Source: Candidatus Gastranaerophilales bacterium (GTDB taxonomy: Bacteria > Cyanobacteriota > Vampirovibrionia > Gastranaerophilales > Gastranaerophilaceae). Taken from it: 64,000 nt of DNA. Below are positions 38,319 through 48,206 of this stretch, in pieces; the stretch's first letter is position 1; every line of letters begins with the position of its first letter. The notes under the pieces were generated by a model. It was given only the letters and a program-made list of their open reading frames with translations. It was not told where the DNA came from and did not search any database. Made by a program: the position numbers and the translations under genes. Location of the stretch: assembly GCA_947588745.1 (NCBI GenBank), contig CANPYW010000001.1, positions 62,001 through 126,000 on the forward strand. Reading direction: 5' to 3'.

Positions 38319-39311
38319 TTATATAAACAACGACTTAAACAGACCTTTAAAGAAATTCAGGTCGAATGAAAAGAAAATTCTTTTATAAATCAATATCAAA
38401 TTGGTTCTGTTAAATTTTGACCTGAAATAATCTCTGTTATCATATATAAATCTATACATCTGAATTCTAATTTTTTTATTGTTCCTGAAATAACTGTTTT
38501 GAGTTTTTTCTTTTAGATACTTTTTATTTCCCATAACCGGGTTAGCCATAGAATAATTTGACGAATGGCGTCTGTAGGCATACAAAGCTTTATCTATAAC
38601 GGCACTTGAACCTATTAAATGACAAAACGAAAAAATAAACTTATCGGCGGTAATTTTTAATTTTCTTGTTTTATCGATTAAAAGAAGCATTTCGCAAACC
38701 GAACGACGCATCATAGCCGAGGTGGAAGGCCCCCAATGCCACGTTGCAAATGAATATTTATCACTATCCAATACTTTTACACGACACCCTTCATTATTAA
38801 TGCCTTTTGCTTTTCTGTATTCGTTAAACTGCATATAAGACTTATTTTCTATTTCAAATTCAGTATTTTTCTTACCCGGACTATCAATAGAACTAAGTGT
38901 ATGAATTATATTATCAGCATCTATTTCAACCTGTTTGCAGGTTGTTAATGCAACGCTTGTTTGCATGTGAGCCTCTAAATGCATTGCACAATATTCGGGG
39001 AATAATATGTCATCCCCATCCACAGAACATACAAACTGACCTTGTGCCGCTTGTAATCCAAGAAGAAAACAGGCTAACTGACCTTTATTAATTTCATTTT
39101 TGATTAATTTAATATCCAGCCCTGAATTTGAATTAATAAAATTTTCTATCTTGTTTACGGTATCATCTTTCGATAAATCATCAACAACAATGATTTCTAT
39201 ATTTTTATAAGTTTGATTTTTAATACTGTTCAAAGTGTCACACACAAAATTCGAGAAATTGTGTGTGACAACAATAAACGATACTTTCGGTAAATTTAAA
39301 ATATCTTCCAT
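38319..39311 (-). CDS. Family 2 glycosyltransferase
   Basis: A 330-aa GT-A fold glycosyltransferase. The nucleotide-sugar site is VSFIVVTHNFSNFVCDTLNS with IEIIVVDDLSKDDTV (about 10-55). The metal-binding motif is CSVDGDDILFPEY (about 95-105). A probable acceptor region is ATWHWGPSTSAMMRRSVCEM. It probably adds a sugar to LPS, O-antigen or another surface glycan. It starts 4 bases after the gltX stop with no evident ribosome binding site, so it depends on gltX translation. The C-terminus is basic and aromatic, perhaps for membrane contact. Confidence 0.9.
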   Translation of the reverse strand: MEDILNLPKVSFIVVTHNFSNFVCDTLNSIKNQTYKNIEIIVVDDLSKDDTVNKIENFINSNSGLDIKLIKNEINKGQLACFLLGLQAAQGQFVCSVDGDDILFPEYCAMHLEAHMQTSVALTTCKQVEIDADNIIHTLSSIDSPGKKNTEFEIENKSYMQFNEYRKAKGINNEGCRVKVLDSDKYSFATWHWGPSTSAMMRRSVCEMLLLIDKTRKLKITADKFIFSFCHLIGSSAVIDKALYAYRRHSSNYSMANPVMGNKKYLKEKTQNSYFRNNKKIRIQMYRFIYDNRDYFRSKFNRTNLILIYKRIFFSFDLNFFKGLFKSLFI

Positions 39312-39315
39312 TTCA

Positions 39316-40785
39316 TTAATTAATTGCTTTTTCTATGCGATATTTTACTTTTTCCTTACCTAAAACTTCAAGGATAACACCCATATCAGCACCATGAGTT
39401 CTTCCGGTTAAAGCAGCCCTTACAGTCCACATTGTAACTTTTGGTTTTATTCCGAATTTTTCTTTAAAATAGGTTCTAAAATCAGCTAATTGCTCATGAA
39501 GCTTTTCTTCATTGTCAAAATCATAACCGCTTAATTGTGAGTCAAAATACTTAAGAATTTGCTGTGCCTGCTCGGTATCAACATTGGCTTCTTTTACACC
39601 TTCTTCATATTCAATATCTTTGCCAAAGAAATAAGCCGCATCATTCGTTAAATCGGAAAGAACAGTTATTGGTTCACGTATTGCCGCAATAACTTTTTCA
39701 AGCTGTTCTTCAGTTAATTCGGATAAATCATACTTTGAAAGATATGGTTTTGCTCTTTGCGTAAGTTCTTTTATATCCATTTTCTTAATATACTGACCAT
39801 TCATCCAGTTTAATTTATCATATTCAAAAATAGAATTTGAAGAAGAAACTTCATTTATTCTAAAATCGGCGGCAATTTCATCAAGTGTTTTAATTTCTTT
39901 TCCGTCAGAAGGCGACCAGCCTAATAATGCAACAAAATTAAGCAACGCTTCGGTTAAATATCCTTTTTCAACGAATTCTGAAACTGCAGTTGCACCATGT
40001 CTTTTTGATAATTTACTTCTGTCGGGGGCTAAAATCATTCCCAAATGACCAAATTTAGGCACGTCAGCACCCAATGCTTCATAAATTAAAATTTGTTTAA
40101 AGGTATTTGAAATATGGTCTTCCCCTCTTATAATATGCGAAATTTTCATTAACATGTCATCAACAACAACCGCAAAATTATATGTAGGCGAGCCGTTTGA
40201 TTTCATTATTACAAAATCACCGATTAAACTTGTATCCTGATGTAAATCGCCTTTAACTAAATCTTCAAAATGAATTACAGGTGAATTGTGAAAAGCCTTT
40301 TGAGCTTTTTCCACGGAAAAACGGATGGCGGGTTTTCTACCTTCTGCTCTAAGCTTTTTCTTTTCTTCCTCGGTTAAATTTGCACACTTTTTTGAATAGA
40401 CATAAGCTAACTTATTCTTTGTTGCTTCTTCCTTTTCGGCTTCAAGTTCTTCGGGAGTGCAAAAACATTCATAAGCAAAACCCTTATCCAAAAGCATTTG
40501 CACATATTTAGGATATATATCAAATCTTTCCGATTGGGTATAAGGCCCGTATTCACCGCCCACATCGGGACCTTCATCCCAATTTAACCCCAATGCTTTT
40601 AAACTGTCAAAAATATTATCTATATATGCTTGACTTGTGCGTTCCGCATCGGTATCTTCTATTCTCAAAACATACTTGCCGTTATTTTTTTTAGCAAATA
40701 AATAATTAAATAATGCCGTTCTTGCCGTACCTATATGCAAATTTCCGCTTGGCGACGGTGCAATTCTGACTCTTAATTCATCCAT
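39316..40785 (-). CDS. gltX: Glutamyl-tRNA synthetase
   Basis: A 489-aa class I synthetase. The HIGH motif appears as PSPSGNLHIGTARTALFNYL and KMSKS as KLSKRHGATAV (about 257). GGEYGPYTQSERFDIYPKYV, IRGEDHISNTFKQILIYEAL and the C-terminal anticodon-binding domain are in place. CFCTPEEL marks the start of the zinc-like subdomain. It charges tRNA-Glu, and in organisms lacking GlnRS also tRNA-Gln. GGAG precedes the ATG. The GT2 gene follows in the same transcript. Confidence 0.97.
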   Translation of the reverse strand: MDELRVRIAPSPSGNLHIGTARTALFNYLFAKKNNGKYVLRIEDTDAERTSQAYIDNIFDSLKALGLNWDEGPDVGGEYGPYTQSERFDIYPKYVQMLLDKGFAYECFCTPEELEAEKEEATKNKLAYVYSKKCANLTEEEKKKLRAEGRKPAIRFSVEKAQKAFHNSPVIHFEDLVKGDLHQDTSLIGDFVIMKSNGSPTYNFAVVVDDMLMKISHIIRGEDHISNTFKQILIYEALGADVPKFGHLGMILAPDRSKLSKRHGATAVSEFVEKGYLTEALLNFVALLGWSPSDGKEIKTLDEIAADFRINEVSSSNSIFEYDKLNWMNGQYIKKMDIKELTQRAKPYLSKYDLSELTEEQLEKVIAAIREPITVLSDLTNDAAYFFGKDIEYEEGVKEANVDTEQAQQILKYFDSQLSGYDFDNEEKLHEQLADFRTYFKEKFGIKPKVTMWTVRAALTGRTHGADMGVILEVLGKEKVKYRIEKAIN

Positions 40786-40865
40786 TTTTTACTCCGATAA
40801 TTTTATTTATAATCAGTTTAATTCTATAACAAACATGAGCAAATATAACAAATATCCGATATTTA

Positions 40866-41879
40866 TCACATACTCATTATATATTCTTTTATTTTTTCAC
40901 ACTTTTTCATTTTATATGTATAACATAAACCGCATTTATTTAATAACCTGCTTTTACAATCTTCGCATTCCTGATTTTCAAATGACAGTTTAGCATATAC
41001 GTCTATTTTGTTGTAAAAATACTTTTTTAAACTTTCAAGATTTCTAAAATTATCAATTGGAACTTTTAAAACATTAGATAAGCCAAAACATCTAACAGCT
41101 TGTAAATTAGGCATAATGTCTATTACAGGCATACATGTGAAGGCAGTATCTATGACACCGCCTACCTTTTCCTCTCTATTTTGTTTTGCTATAATATCCA
41201 ATTTCAAAAGCAATCTCTTTTCCTCAACGGTTAATAGACAGTTCGGTATCGAATTACAGTCATTAGTCGGTATTACATCATTTTTCAAGCAATCGTTAAA
41301 AAATTTGAATAAAAACGGTTTAAACTTTCTGTAACTTTCTAAAGGATTACTAACCTGTTCCTTTGCCGAATTAGGCAATGCAGTTGAGAACCTTAAAGCT
41401 CGATGCCCTACCATTTTTAATAAATCAAATATATAGGAATAATCCATCCTATCTGAATAAAGGTTTATGCCCATATGAAAATTTTTGTCATTTTTTTTTA
41501 ATAATTTTAAATTACGTTTTAATTTATTATAATTCTTGTCACCTAAATCTTTCGGAGGATTACAATTGACAAGCATACCGGTTTTATCTTTGATAAAATA
41601 ATCAATATATTTATCTATTTCAAGTCCATTTGTATATATAGTATAGATTTTAACATCATTATCAGAATTTAACAGTTCCAAAAATGTCTTAAACTCGGGA
41701 TGTAGAGTAGGTTCACCTCCAATTAGTCCAACTCGTTCCTGGGGAGATGTTTTAATAAAATCTAAAGCTCTAATAAAATTTTCTGTGGTAATTTCTTCGT
41801 TTGCTTTATTAACAAACTCATCCGCAAAACAATACGGACATTTTAAATTACATTTTCGTGTTAAAAATATATTTGCCAT
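40866..41879 (-). CDS. Radical SAM protein with SPASM-like C-terminal cysteines
   Basis: A 337-aa radical SAM enzyme. The cluster motif is FLTRKCNLKCPYCFADE (Cys10, Cys14, Cys17), followed by LIGGEPTLHPEF, a typical SAM-binding segment. The C-terminal third has Cys in TCMPVIDIMPNLQAVRCFG and a cluster CEDCKSRLLNKCGLCYTYKM ending in KKC, as in SPASM/twitch proteins that bind extra Fe-S clusters and modify peptides or proteins. I chose ATG 41879 (AGAGG upstream) over TTG 41885. No peptide precursor gene is evident. A divergent cupin gene shares its upstream region. Confidence 0.88.
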   Translation of the reverse strand: MANIFLTRKCNLKCPYCFADEFVNKANEEITTENFIRALDFIKTSPQERVGLIGGEPTLHPEFKTFLELLNSDNDVKIYTIYTNGLEIDKYIDYFIKDKTGMLVNCNPPKDLGDKNYNKLKRNLKLLKKNDKNFHMGINLYSDRMDYSYIFDLLKMVGHRALRFSTALPNSAKEQVSNPLESYRKFKPFLFKFFNDCLKNDVIPTNDCNSIPNCLLTVEEKRLLLKLDIIAKQNREEKVGGVIDTAFTCMPVIDIMPNLQAVRCFGLSNVLKVPIDNFRNLESLKKYFYNKIDVYAKLSFENQECEDCKSRLLNKCGLCYTYKMKKCEKIKEYIMSM

Positions 41880-42006
41880 AAACAACCTCTTAATTTCATC
41901 TCTAAATATTATATAATAAAAAGAAATAAAAATATATTATCGGTAAATCAGGGAATTATTTTTTTGATATTTTCCTTTAAACTACAAATCATTGAAAGGA
42001 GAATAT

Positions 42007-42375
42007 ATGCTGTATAAAGTTTTAGAACCTGAAGATTTTCTTAATTCAAAAGATGCGGAACGTGAAATTATCGATATTATGGAAAATAATAACTCTCATT
42101 TAAAGCTTGTTTCGCTGAAAAAACATGCAGAAATAGAACCTCACATGGCACATACTGACGTTTGCGTATATGTAACGGAAGGAGAAATAGAACTGACTTT
42201 TCTTCATGATGATGAATGCACCTGTCAAGCTTGCATGTGTACATTACCCGAAGAAAATTCAAAAGACAGCAGAAAATATAAAGTAAAAAAAGGAGAAATG
42301 CTGCTTTTTGAAAAAAATATAACTCACAGTGTGAAAGCATTAAAAGATTCGTTATTTTTGTTAATAAAAATATAA
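42007..42375 (+). CDS. Small cupin-domain protein
   Basis: A 122-aa single cupin barrel. The first motif reads EIEPHMAHTDVCVYVTEGEIEL and the second KKGEMLLFEKNITHSVKAL, giving three His and a Glu for a metal site. Between them is a loop with four Cys (CTCQACMC). It may bind metal as a sensor or be a small isomerase or dioxygenase. I chose ATG 42007 (AAAGGAG upstream) over TTG 41992. It is divergent from the radical SAM gene. Confidence 0.8.
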   Translation: MLYKVLEPEDFLNSKDAEREIIDIMENNNSHLKLVSLKKHAEIEPHMAHTDVCVYVTEGEIELTFLHDDECTCQACMCTLPEENSKDSRKYKVKKGEMLLFEKNITHSVKALKDSLFLLIKI

Positions 42376-42380
42376 ACGTA

Positions 42381-42406
42381 AAGCGGGGTTTTTTTAAACC
42401 CCGCTT
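42381..42406. terminator. Strong stem-loop after the cupin gene
   Basis: AAGCGGGGTTT and AAACCCCGCTT form an 11-bp stem with a short T loop. It sits between the convergent cupin gene and the Gly/Ala-rich protein gene. A T-run after the stem is missing on both strands, so it may act as a 3' end or stabiliser rather than a classic terminator. Confidence 0.55.
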
Positions 42407-42433
42407 AATACATATCCCAAATCAAAAAAAGTA

Positions 42434-43240
42434 TCAGCCTAAGTTGTTCACTTTATCTTTCATACCGTCAATGTCATCTTTTAACATCTTTTTAACGACA
42501 TCATTTTGGGCATCAAGCATTTTTACGACCGTTTCAATGTTTTTTACTTTATTTTCAAGAATCGTATCGGCATTATTCAAAATACTGCTTGAAACCTTTT
42601 GATATGCCGCCAACGGGGCACTTGCACAACCTTGAAGCAAGTTTCCGATTAAAGTTGTACCTAAACCGAACGAACCCAAATACGGCGACATAGCCTGTAA
42701 TATACCGCCAAAACCGGCCACACAGCTTGCGGCCGGAAGCAGAAAACTATCACCGAAACCAAATCCCGAAGCTAAACCGCCCGTATAAGTTAATGCATTC
42801 AGTGCCGTAGAACCTGCTACATCAGAAACCGCAGTTATAGGAGCAGCAGCACCAGTACAGGTTCCGTCAACGGCAGCACCAAACCCCTGCATAATCGGGC
42901 TTGCACCACCGGTAAAACCTGAATAATGAGATAAAGACCCTATACCGAATGCGGCATTATTTCCGCTCGTCATATTAGAGGGTGTCCAATAGGAAGTTCC
43001 GGGAATATTCAATGCTGTACCACCGCCCATTGTTGACATAAACGAACTCGGGGCTATCATACTTGCGAGCTTCCAAAGGAAACTTCCCGCCGTACCAAAG
43101 CCCGCACCGTCGGAGGCAGAACCTGATACGGTAATATCTCTTAAAAGATCATAAGTTTCAAATAACATGGCAGAAGCATCACTGCTCAATCCTCCATATT
43201 TATTTGATATGACTAAATAGCTGTCATTTTTGTAACTCAT
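42434..43240 (-). CDS. Gly/Ala/Ser-rich protein with C-terminal coiled coil, lineage type
   Basis: A 268-aa protein without a signal peptide. Residues 1-40 are ordinary (MSYKNDSYLVISNKYGG). Then comes a long low-complexity segment rich in Gly, Ala, Ser, Thr and Met (about 40-205, e.g. GFGFGDSFLLPAASCVAGFGG). It ends in a helical coiled coil (NADTILENKVKNIETVVKML to the end). I do not recognise a family. The composition is reminiscent of secreted effectors or structural proteins that lack Sec signals. It lies 87 bases downstream of the MGLAASQA protein gene on the same strand, probably in one transcript. Confidence 0.6.
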   Translation of the reverse strand: MSYKNDSYLVISNKYGGLSSDASAMLFETYDLLRDITVSGSASDGAGFGTAGSFLWKLASMIAPSSFMSTMGGGTALNIPGTSYWTPSNMTSGNNAAFGIGSLSHYSGFTGGASPIMQGFGAAVDGTCTGAAAPITAVSDVAGSTALNALTYTGGLASGFGFGDSFLLPAASCVAGFGGILQAMSPYLGSFGLGTTLIGNLLQGCASAPLAAYQKVSSSILNNADTILENKVKNIETVVKMLDAQNDVVKKMLKDDIDGMKDKVNNLG

Positions 43241-43327
43241 CTTCTTACATTCCTTTTATTCGTGTTTATTTGATGTTTTGCTTCTCTTTTCTCGTATTTT
43301 TGATGTTTTTATATCGTTACTGTCATT

Positions 43328-44317
43328 TTATGCAAATGTCTTAAATGTATTTTCAATATTTTTATCAAGTACGGCCTTTACGGCTTCCAATTCTGTTTGA
43401 AGTTCGTTTTGTTCCGTATCAATCTGGTCTAATCTCAATTCAAGAACTTTATCTTCCTGCTGCAATGTTTCCGTTTGAGCATTCAAATCAGCAACCATTT
43501 TGTCATATTCGTCTTTACTCATTGTGTAATCTCTTAATGCAGCTTGATACCCGTCATCATTATGAACTCTTGTCGTACCGACTTCTGCATTGATATTTAA
43601 TGAAATACCAGAAGCTGTTGTAGCATCCTGAATTGACGAAATTCTGTTATTATCGTCGAATGTTAAAACGGCACTAGTAAACACAATAGATTCTGTTACG
43701 CTTTTATTTGTACCGTAATATGTAGATAATGACTGCATAGGATTTTGAATTGAAGCATTCAATTGACTTTCACTTATATAATAAGGACGTCCTTTATCAT
43801 TACCGTCTTCAACCTGATAATAATAGAACTTTTCGCCGTCCTTAATTGTACCGGCACCATAAGTGGAATTGATAAGTTCAGCCATCATTGAGTTTGACCC
43901 TTCACCTGCTTGGGCAAGTTTGTGTTCAACACCGTCTGAAGATGTAAAATAGAAGCTTCCGTCCTCTTTTTTGGAAACAGAAGAACCCGAATATACGCTG
44001 CCTACGGCAACATTTTTATCGTAAGTACGTTCCGTATTTAAGTAATATGTGCCGTCATCATTTCTGTAATAATTTTTGATTAAATATGAGCCGTCTAAAC
44101 CGTCTGTGTTGCTGACATCAAAAGAATAATCAGTTTCATAGAATTCCGTAGTATCAGGAGCAACAGGAACATCCAATGCAAGCAATTTAGAATACAATGC
44201 ATTTACTTCTTCAGCCAATGCGGTACGTTGCTGGTTAACCTGCTGACCTTCATATTCTATGTTGCTCTTTCTTGCTGTTATACCTAGAAATCTTGCTTGT
44301 GATGCTGCTAAGCCCAT
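43328..44317 (-). CDS. MGLAASQA-type helical protein, unknown function
   Basis: A 329-aa protein with helical ends and a beta-rich middle. The N-terminus MGLAASQARFLGITARKSN runs into a long amphipathic helix (about 1-50). The C-terminus is a heptad coiled coil (LRLDQIDTEQNELQTELEAV) ending NTFKTFA. The middle has many Tyr, Asp and Gly, with strands such as DGTYYLNTERTYDK and DGSFYFTSSDGVEH. Paired N- and C-terminal helices around a variable middle recall flagellin/hook-type axial proteins, but no motif proves it. I remember similar N-termini repeated in Gastranaerophilales genomes, which I could not check. There is no Sec signal. It is probably co-transcribed with the Gly-rich gene. Confidence 0.65.
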   Translation of the reverse strand: MGLAASQARFLGITARKSNIEYEGQQVNQQRTALAEEVNALYSKLLALDVPVAPDTTEFYETDYSFDVSNTDGLDGSYLIKNYYRNDDGTYYLNTERTYDKNVAVGSVYSGSSVSKKEDGSFYFTSSDGVEHKLAQAGEGSNSMMAELINSTYGAGTIKDGEKFYYYQVEDGNDKGRPYYISESQLNASIQNPMQSLSTYYGTNKSVTESIVFTSAVLTFDDNNRISSIQDATTASGISLNINAEVGTTRVHNDDGYQAALRDYTMSKDEYDKMVADLNAQTETLQQEDKVLELRLDQIDTEQNELQTELEAVKAVLDKNIENTFKTFA

Positions 44318-44598
44318 TTTTAATTCTCCATTATTATTGTTTGTAATTTTGATATCGACAACTTATTTAATTTACTTTAGTTTTTGAATTAAATTGTTAA
44401 CATTTATTAACATTGTCATCAAATCAAATGGAGTAAACTTACCTTAATTTTTTATTTAATGATGATTTTTAAAAAGTCAAAGAATGTTTATCAAAATTTA
44501 AAATCTTAATTAAATATAAATTTTTTTAGATTTTCAAAAAAACAATATTAAACTGATAATAAGGGAATTAAAAAACCTTATGAAAGAAGGTGTTCTAC

Positions 44599-47208
44599 AT
44601 GATAGATTTTAACAGATTAACGGATTACACAAAGGAAGTAATTTATAATTCACAGCAAATTATGTACAGGTACAAAAACTCACAGTTAGAACCGCTGCAT
44701 ATTATGCTTTCAATACTTGAAGATAATGACGGCATTTCAAGTGATTATTGCAAAGAATTAAAAATTAACAATGACAGATTTAAACACGAAATAGTCAATG
44801 AAATATCGTCGCTGCCTCAAATTCAAACACAGAACCCAAACCAGCAGCTTTATTTATCGCAAACCACCAATGTAATGTTTGATAATGCTCAGGATGTAGC
44901 GGACGGATTAAAAGATTCTTTTATCAGTATCGAACATATATTAATGTCCATGAGCGAACTATCGGGTTCAAAAATTCAACAAATATTAAATAATAATAAT
45001 ATAAATAAAAATACTATATTAAATGCAATGAAAAAAATAAGAGGAAACAGAAAAGTGGATTGTAAAAATGCGGAAGACTCGTATAAAGCATTGGAGAAAT
45101 ATTCAACAGATTTAACAAAAATGGCTAAATTGGGCAAATTAGACCCCGTTATAGGTCGTGATGATGAAATAAGACGTATAATTCAGGTATTAAACAGAAA
45201 AACAAAAAATAACCCCGTATTAATAGGTGACCCCGGTGTCGGTAAAACTGCGGTAATAGAAGGACTCGCACAGAGAATTATACGAGGCGACGTTCCCGAA
45301 AATTTAAAAGATACCAAATTAATTTCTCTGGATTTAGGTGCTTTAATAGCGGGTGCAAAATTCAGAGGTGAATTTGAAGAAAGATTAAAGGCCGTTTTAA
45401 AAGAAGTTGAAAGCTCAAACGGCGAAATCATAATGTTTATTGACGAACTTCATACCGTAGTGGGTGCAGGTGCAACGGAAGGTTCAACGGATGCGGGCAA
45501 CTTATTAAAACCGATGCTTGCAAGAGGCGTATTAAGATGTATAGGAGCTACGACCATAAACGAATACAGAAAATACATAGAAAAAGACCCTGCACTTGAA
45601 AGAAGATTTCAACCTGTTATGATAAACGAACCCTCTGTTGACGATACCGTAAGTATCTTAAGAGGGTTAAAACAACGATATGAAGTACATCACGGAGTAA
45701 GAATAAAAGACTCTGCACTTATAGCTGCTGCAAAGTTATCGGACAGGTATATAACGGACAGATTTTTGCCCGATAAAGCAATAGATTTGGTTGATGAAGC
45801 AGCCTCTTCTTTAAGAATTGAAATTGATTCCATGCCCGAAGAACTCGATATGCTGGTAAGACAAAAAATGCAGCTTGAAATCGAGCGTGAAGCATTAAAG
45901 CAGGAAAACGAAGCGGAAAATCAGGAAAAAATCCAAAATATAGAAGCGGTACTGTCTGATTTAAACATAAAGATTGATAAGCTGAAAACTCAATGGGAGT
46001 TTGAGAAAAAGAACATCCAAGGCGAAGCTTCCATAAAAGAAGAAATAGAAAAAGTAAAAATACAAATAGAAGCAGCCGAACGTGATATGGATTTACAAAA
46101 AGCTGCGGAATTAAAGTATGGAAAACTTATGCAGCTTGAAAAACAGCTGAGTGAAACGGGCGAAAATTCAAACAAAGCAAAAAATACTTTATTAAAAGAA
46201 GAAATAGATGAAGATGATATTGCCGAGATTGTAAGCAAATGGACGGGCATTGCGGTAAACAAACTGCTTGAAAGCGAAAAACAGAAATTAATTAATATGG
46301 AAGAATTTTTGCATAAACGTGTAATCGGGCAGGATGAAGCCGTAAATGCGGTATCCGATGCAATAAGGAGAGCTCGTTCAGGATTAAAAGACCCCGCAAG
46401 ACCAATCGGTACATTTATATTTTTAGGCCCGACGGGTGTCGGAAAAACAGAGCTGGCAAAAGCCTTGGCAGAATTTATGTTTAATGACGAAGATGCTTTA
46501 ATCAGAATTGATATGTCCGAATATATGGAAAAACATACCGTAGCAAGACTAATTGGTGCACCTCCCGGATACGTAGGCTATGATGAAGGAGGACAATTAA
46601 CCGAGCAGGTAAGAAGAAAGCCATATTCGGTGGTACTTTTTGATGAAATAGAAAAAGCTCATCCCGATGTATTTAATATAATGCTTCAAATTTTTGACGA
46701 CGGAAGATTAACAGACTCAAAAGGCAGAACCGTTGACTTTAAAAATACCCTCATTATATTAACAAGTAACATAGGAAGCGAAATAATACTTCAAAACTCA
46801 TTACAGTCAATGCTTTCAGAACAGCAGGACGAAAAAACAAAAGAAGAAGTAACGGCATTAATGCAGCAACGATTTAAACCCGAATTTTTAAACAGAATAG
46901 ATGATATAGTATTCTTTAAAGCACTTTCAATGCACCAGCTTGCCAAAATTGTGGATATTCAAATTGCACATCTGCAAAAATTATTAGCAGAACAGGAAAT
47001 CACAATTGAAATAACGGATGATGCAAAAGAATTTCTTGCTCAAAAAGGCTACAACCCCATATACGGAGCAAGACCGCTAAAAAGAACATTAAGACAGCTT
47101 ATAGAAAACCCGCTGTCAAAGAAATTATTAAAACAGGAAATCATACCGAATTCTAAAGTTAAAATAGATGTAAAAGATGATGAATTAACTTTTGAAACTG
47201 TCAATTAA
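44599..47208 (+). CDS. clpB: ClpB-type disaggregase
   Basis: An 869-aa Clp/Hsp100 ATPase. A Clp-N repeat domain (1-145) is followed by AAA1 with Walker [16 protein letters not shown] (about 209) and [13 protein letters not shown]. The middle coiled-coil domain is at about 410-520. AAA2 has [17 protein letters not shown] (about 610) and [14 protein letters not shown]. The ClpP-binding loop of ClpA/ClpC is not seen, and the coiled coil is long, so ClpB is favoured. I chose ATG 44599 because AAGAAGG lies 8 bases upstream. An in-frame GTG at 44590 overlaps that site. It works with DnaK to dissolve aggregates. Confidence 0.94.
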   Translation: MIDFNRLTDYTKEVIYNSQQIMYRYKNSQLEPLHIMLSILEDNDGISSDYCKELKINNDRFKHEIVNEISSLPQIQTQNPNQQLYLSQTTNVMFDNAQDVADGLKDSFISIEHILMSMSELSGSKIQQILNNNNINKNTILNAMKKIRGNRKVDCKNAEDSYKALEKYSTDLTKMAKLGKLDPVIGRDDEIRRIIQVLNRKTKNNPVLIGDPGVGKTAVIEGLAQRIIRGDVPENLKDTKLISLDLGALIAGAKFRGEFEERLKAVLKEVESSNGEIIMFIDELHTVVGAGATEGSTDAGNLLKPMLARGVLRCIGATTINEYRKYIEKDPALERRFQPVMINEPSVDDTVSILRGLKQRYEVHHGVRIKDSALIAAAKLSDRYITDRFLPDKAIDLVDEAASSLRIEIDSMPEELDMLVRQKMQLEIEREALKQENEAENQEKIQNIEAVLSDLNIKIDKLKTQWEFEKKNIQGEASIKEEIEKVKIQIEAAERDMDLQKAAELKYGKLMQLEKQLSETGENSNKAKNTLLKEEIDEDDIAEIVSKWTGIAVNKLLESEKQKLINMEEFLHKRVIGQDEAVNAVSDAIRRARSGLKDPARPIGTFIFLGPTGVGKTELAKALAEFMFNDEDALIRIDMSEYMEKHTVARLIGAPPGYVGYDEGGQLTEQVRRKPYSVVLFDEIEKAHPDVFNIMLQIFDDGRLTDSKGRTVDFKNTLIILTSNIGSEIILQNSLQSMLSEQQDEKTKEEVTALMQQRFKPEFLNRIDDIVFFKALSMHQLAKIVDIQIAHLQKLLAEQEITIEITDDAKEFLAQKGYNPIYGARPLKRTLRQLIENPLSKKLLKQEIIPNSKVKIDVKDDELTFETVN

Positions 47209-47241
47209 AATTCAAATAACACACAAAACACATAATTACAT

Positions 47242-47272
47242 TCCGAAGATTATTTATCTTCGGACTTTTTTT
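47242..47272 (+). terminator. Intrinsic terminator after clpB
   Basis: TCCGAAGAT pairs with ATCTTCGGA around a five-base loop and is followed by C and seven T. It is placed 34 bases after the clpB stop. Confidence 0.9.
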
Positions 47273-47280
47273 ATTTATAA

Positions 47281-47571
47281 TTAACTCTTATTTTTTTCTT
47301 CACGATGTTCTTTATTAAATTTAAGTGCCATCCAGAAATTTTTGATTTTTGTGCCTATAGAATCAAGCTCCTCCATTAAAACATCTTCACGTATATCCTC
47401 TGAAGATGAAGAGAACTCAAAAACATCACTTTCTTCTTTTTCGTTTTTTTCTTTGTTTTCATCTTTTTGACGTTTAAAATAGCCTAAATTTCCCGCACCT
47501 CCGTCACTTGTATGATGCGACTTTTGAATTGCGGATAAATTATTATCAGGGCCATTGATACCGAATGACAT
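47281..47571 (-). CDS. Small charged protein, unknown function
   Basis: A 96-aa protein beginning MSFGINGPDNNLSAIQKSHH. The middle is highly charged (KRQKDENKEKNEKEESD) and Ser-rich (EFSSSSEDIREDV), then a helix (MEELDSIGTKIKNFWMALKF). It has no signal peptide or membrane segment, and no known family. AAGGTAAAGAGATG provides a ribosome binding site. It is divergent from another small unknown gene at 47787, with a shared 215-base promoter region. Confidence 0.5.
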   Translation of the reverse strand: MSFGINGPDNNLSAIQKSHHTSDGGAGNLGYFKRQKDENKEKNEKEESDVFEFSSSSEDIREDVLMEELDSIGTKIKNFWMALKFNKEHREEKNKS

Positions 47572-47786
47572 CTCTTTACCTTCTTTTAATAAAGCAGAAC
47601 ACTTTTATTAAAACTTAGTACCTACTATTATTATATACTACTTTTGTAGAAATTAAAATCATGTTTAAGATTTTATGTTAAGAAATATTAAATATTTATG
47701 ACAAAAAACTAAAGTTCATTAAAAGGTATGTCGATAGTAAGTGTGTAACAAACAATATGATAGCAAACAATAGGAGGAAAACAGCA

Positions 47787-48167
47787 ATGTCAAGTATCAA
47801 TCCGTTAAGATTTGGAGTACCGGGGAATAATTACATAAAAAGGGAAACTCCTAATCATTCAAAGCAGTCATCAGAACAAGATGACAAGAATACAAGCAAA
47901 AAAGAGAATAATATAAATTCTAACTCTGTATTTGATTATATGGCAGCACAGAATGCAGATATCATGCCTGCTTCCATTACAAAAACATATAACGTATCAA
48001 AATATGTATCGGCAGAACAAGAAACAAGAATTCAAGATTTTATGAAGGGTTTTGAAACAGATTTTGATGAAATTGCGAATGCAGCTTCTAATGAGTTTCC
48101 GGAGCTGACAGAAGGAGCTGTTTCAGAACTTGCACTTACTTATATCAACAATAAGTATGAAGAATAA
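47787..48167 (+). CDS. Small soluble protein, unknown function
   Basis: A 126-aa protein beginning MSSINPLRFGVPGNN. It has a disordered Ser/Asn/Lys segment (about 20-50) and then a helical, acidic domain (RIQDFMKGFETDFDEIANAA, LTEGAVSELALTYINNKYEE). No signal peptide or known motif is seen. I chose ATG 47787 because AGGAGG lies 9 bases upstream. An in-frame ATG at 47757 lacks such a site. Its style (short motif start, disordered linker) resembles the divergent neighbour at 47281-47571, so the two may work together. Confidence 0.6.
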   Translation: MSSINPLRFGVPGNNYIKRETPNHSKQSSEQDDKNTSKKENNINSNSVFDYMAAQNADIMPASITKTYNVSKYVSAEQETRIQDFMKGFETDFDEIANAASNEFPELTEGAVSELALTYINNKYEE

Positions 48168-48206
48168 GTTTTCCCAATCTCCCTAATATTGTTTGTTATT
48201 TTCTCT

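Noticed and set aside
41992-42006. Upstream TTG as the start of the cupin gene
   Set aside because: It would place the AAAGGAG ribosome binding site inside the coding region. ATG 42007 is correctly spaced.
42381-42406. Cupin 3' hairpin as a classical intrinsic terminator
   Set aside because: The T-run is in the loop, not after the stem. I kept it as a stem-loop with reduced confidence.
44318-44598. CIRCE/HrcA-type heat-shock operator before clpB
   Set aside because: No TTAGCACTC-type inverted repeat is present. The repeats seen (TTAACATTTATTAACA) are short AT-rich direct repeats.
44599-47208. ClpA or ClpC instead of ClpB
   Set aside because: The coiled-coil middle domain is long and no ClpP-binding loop is seen, so ClpB fits better.
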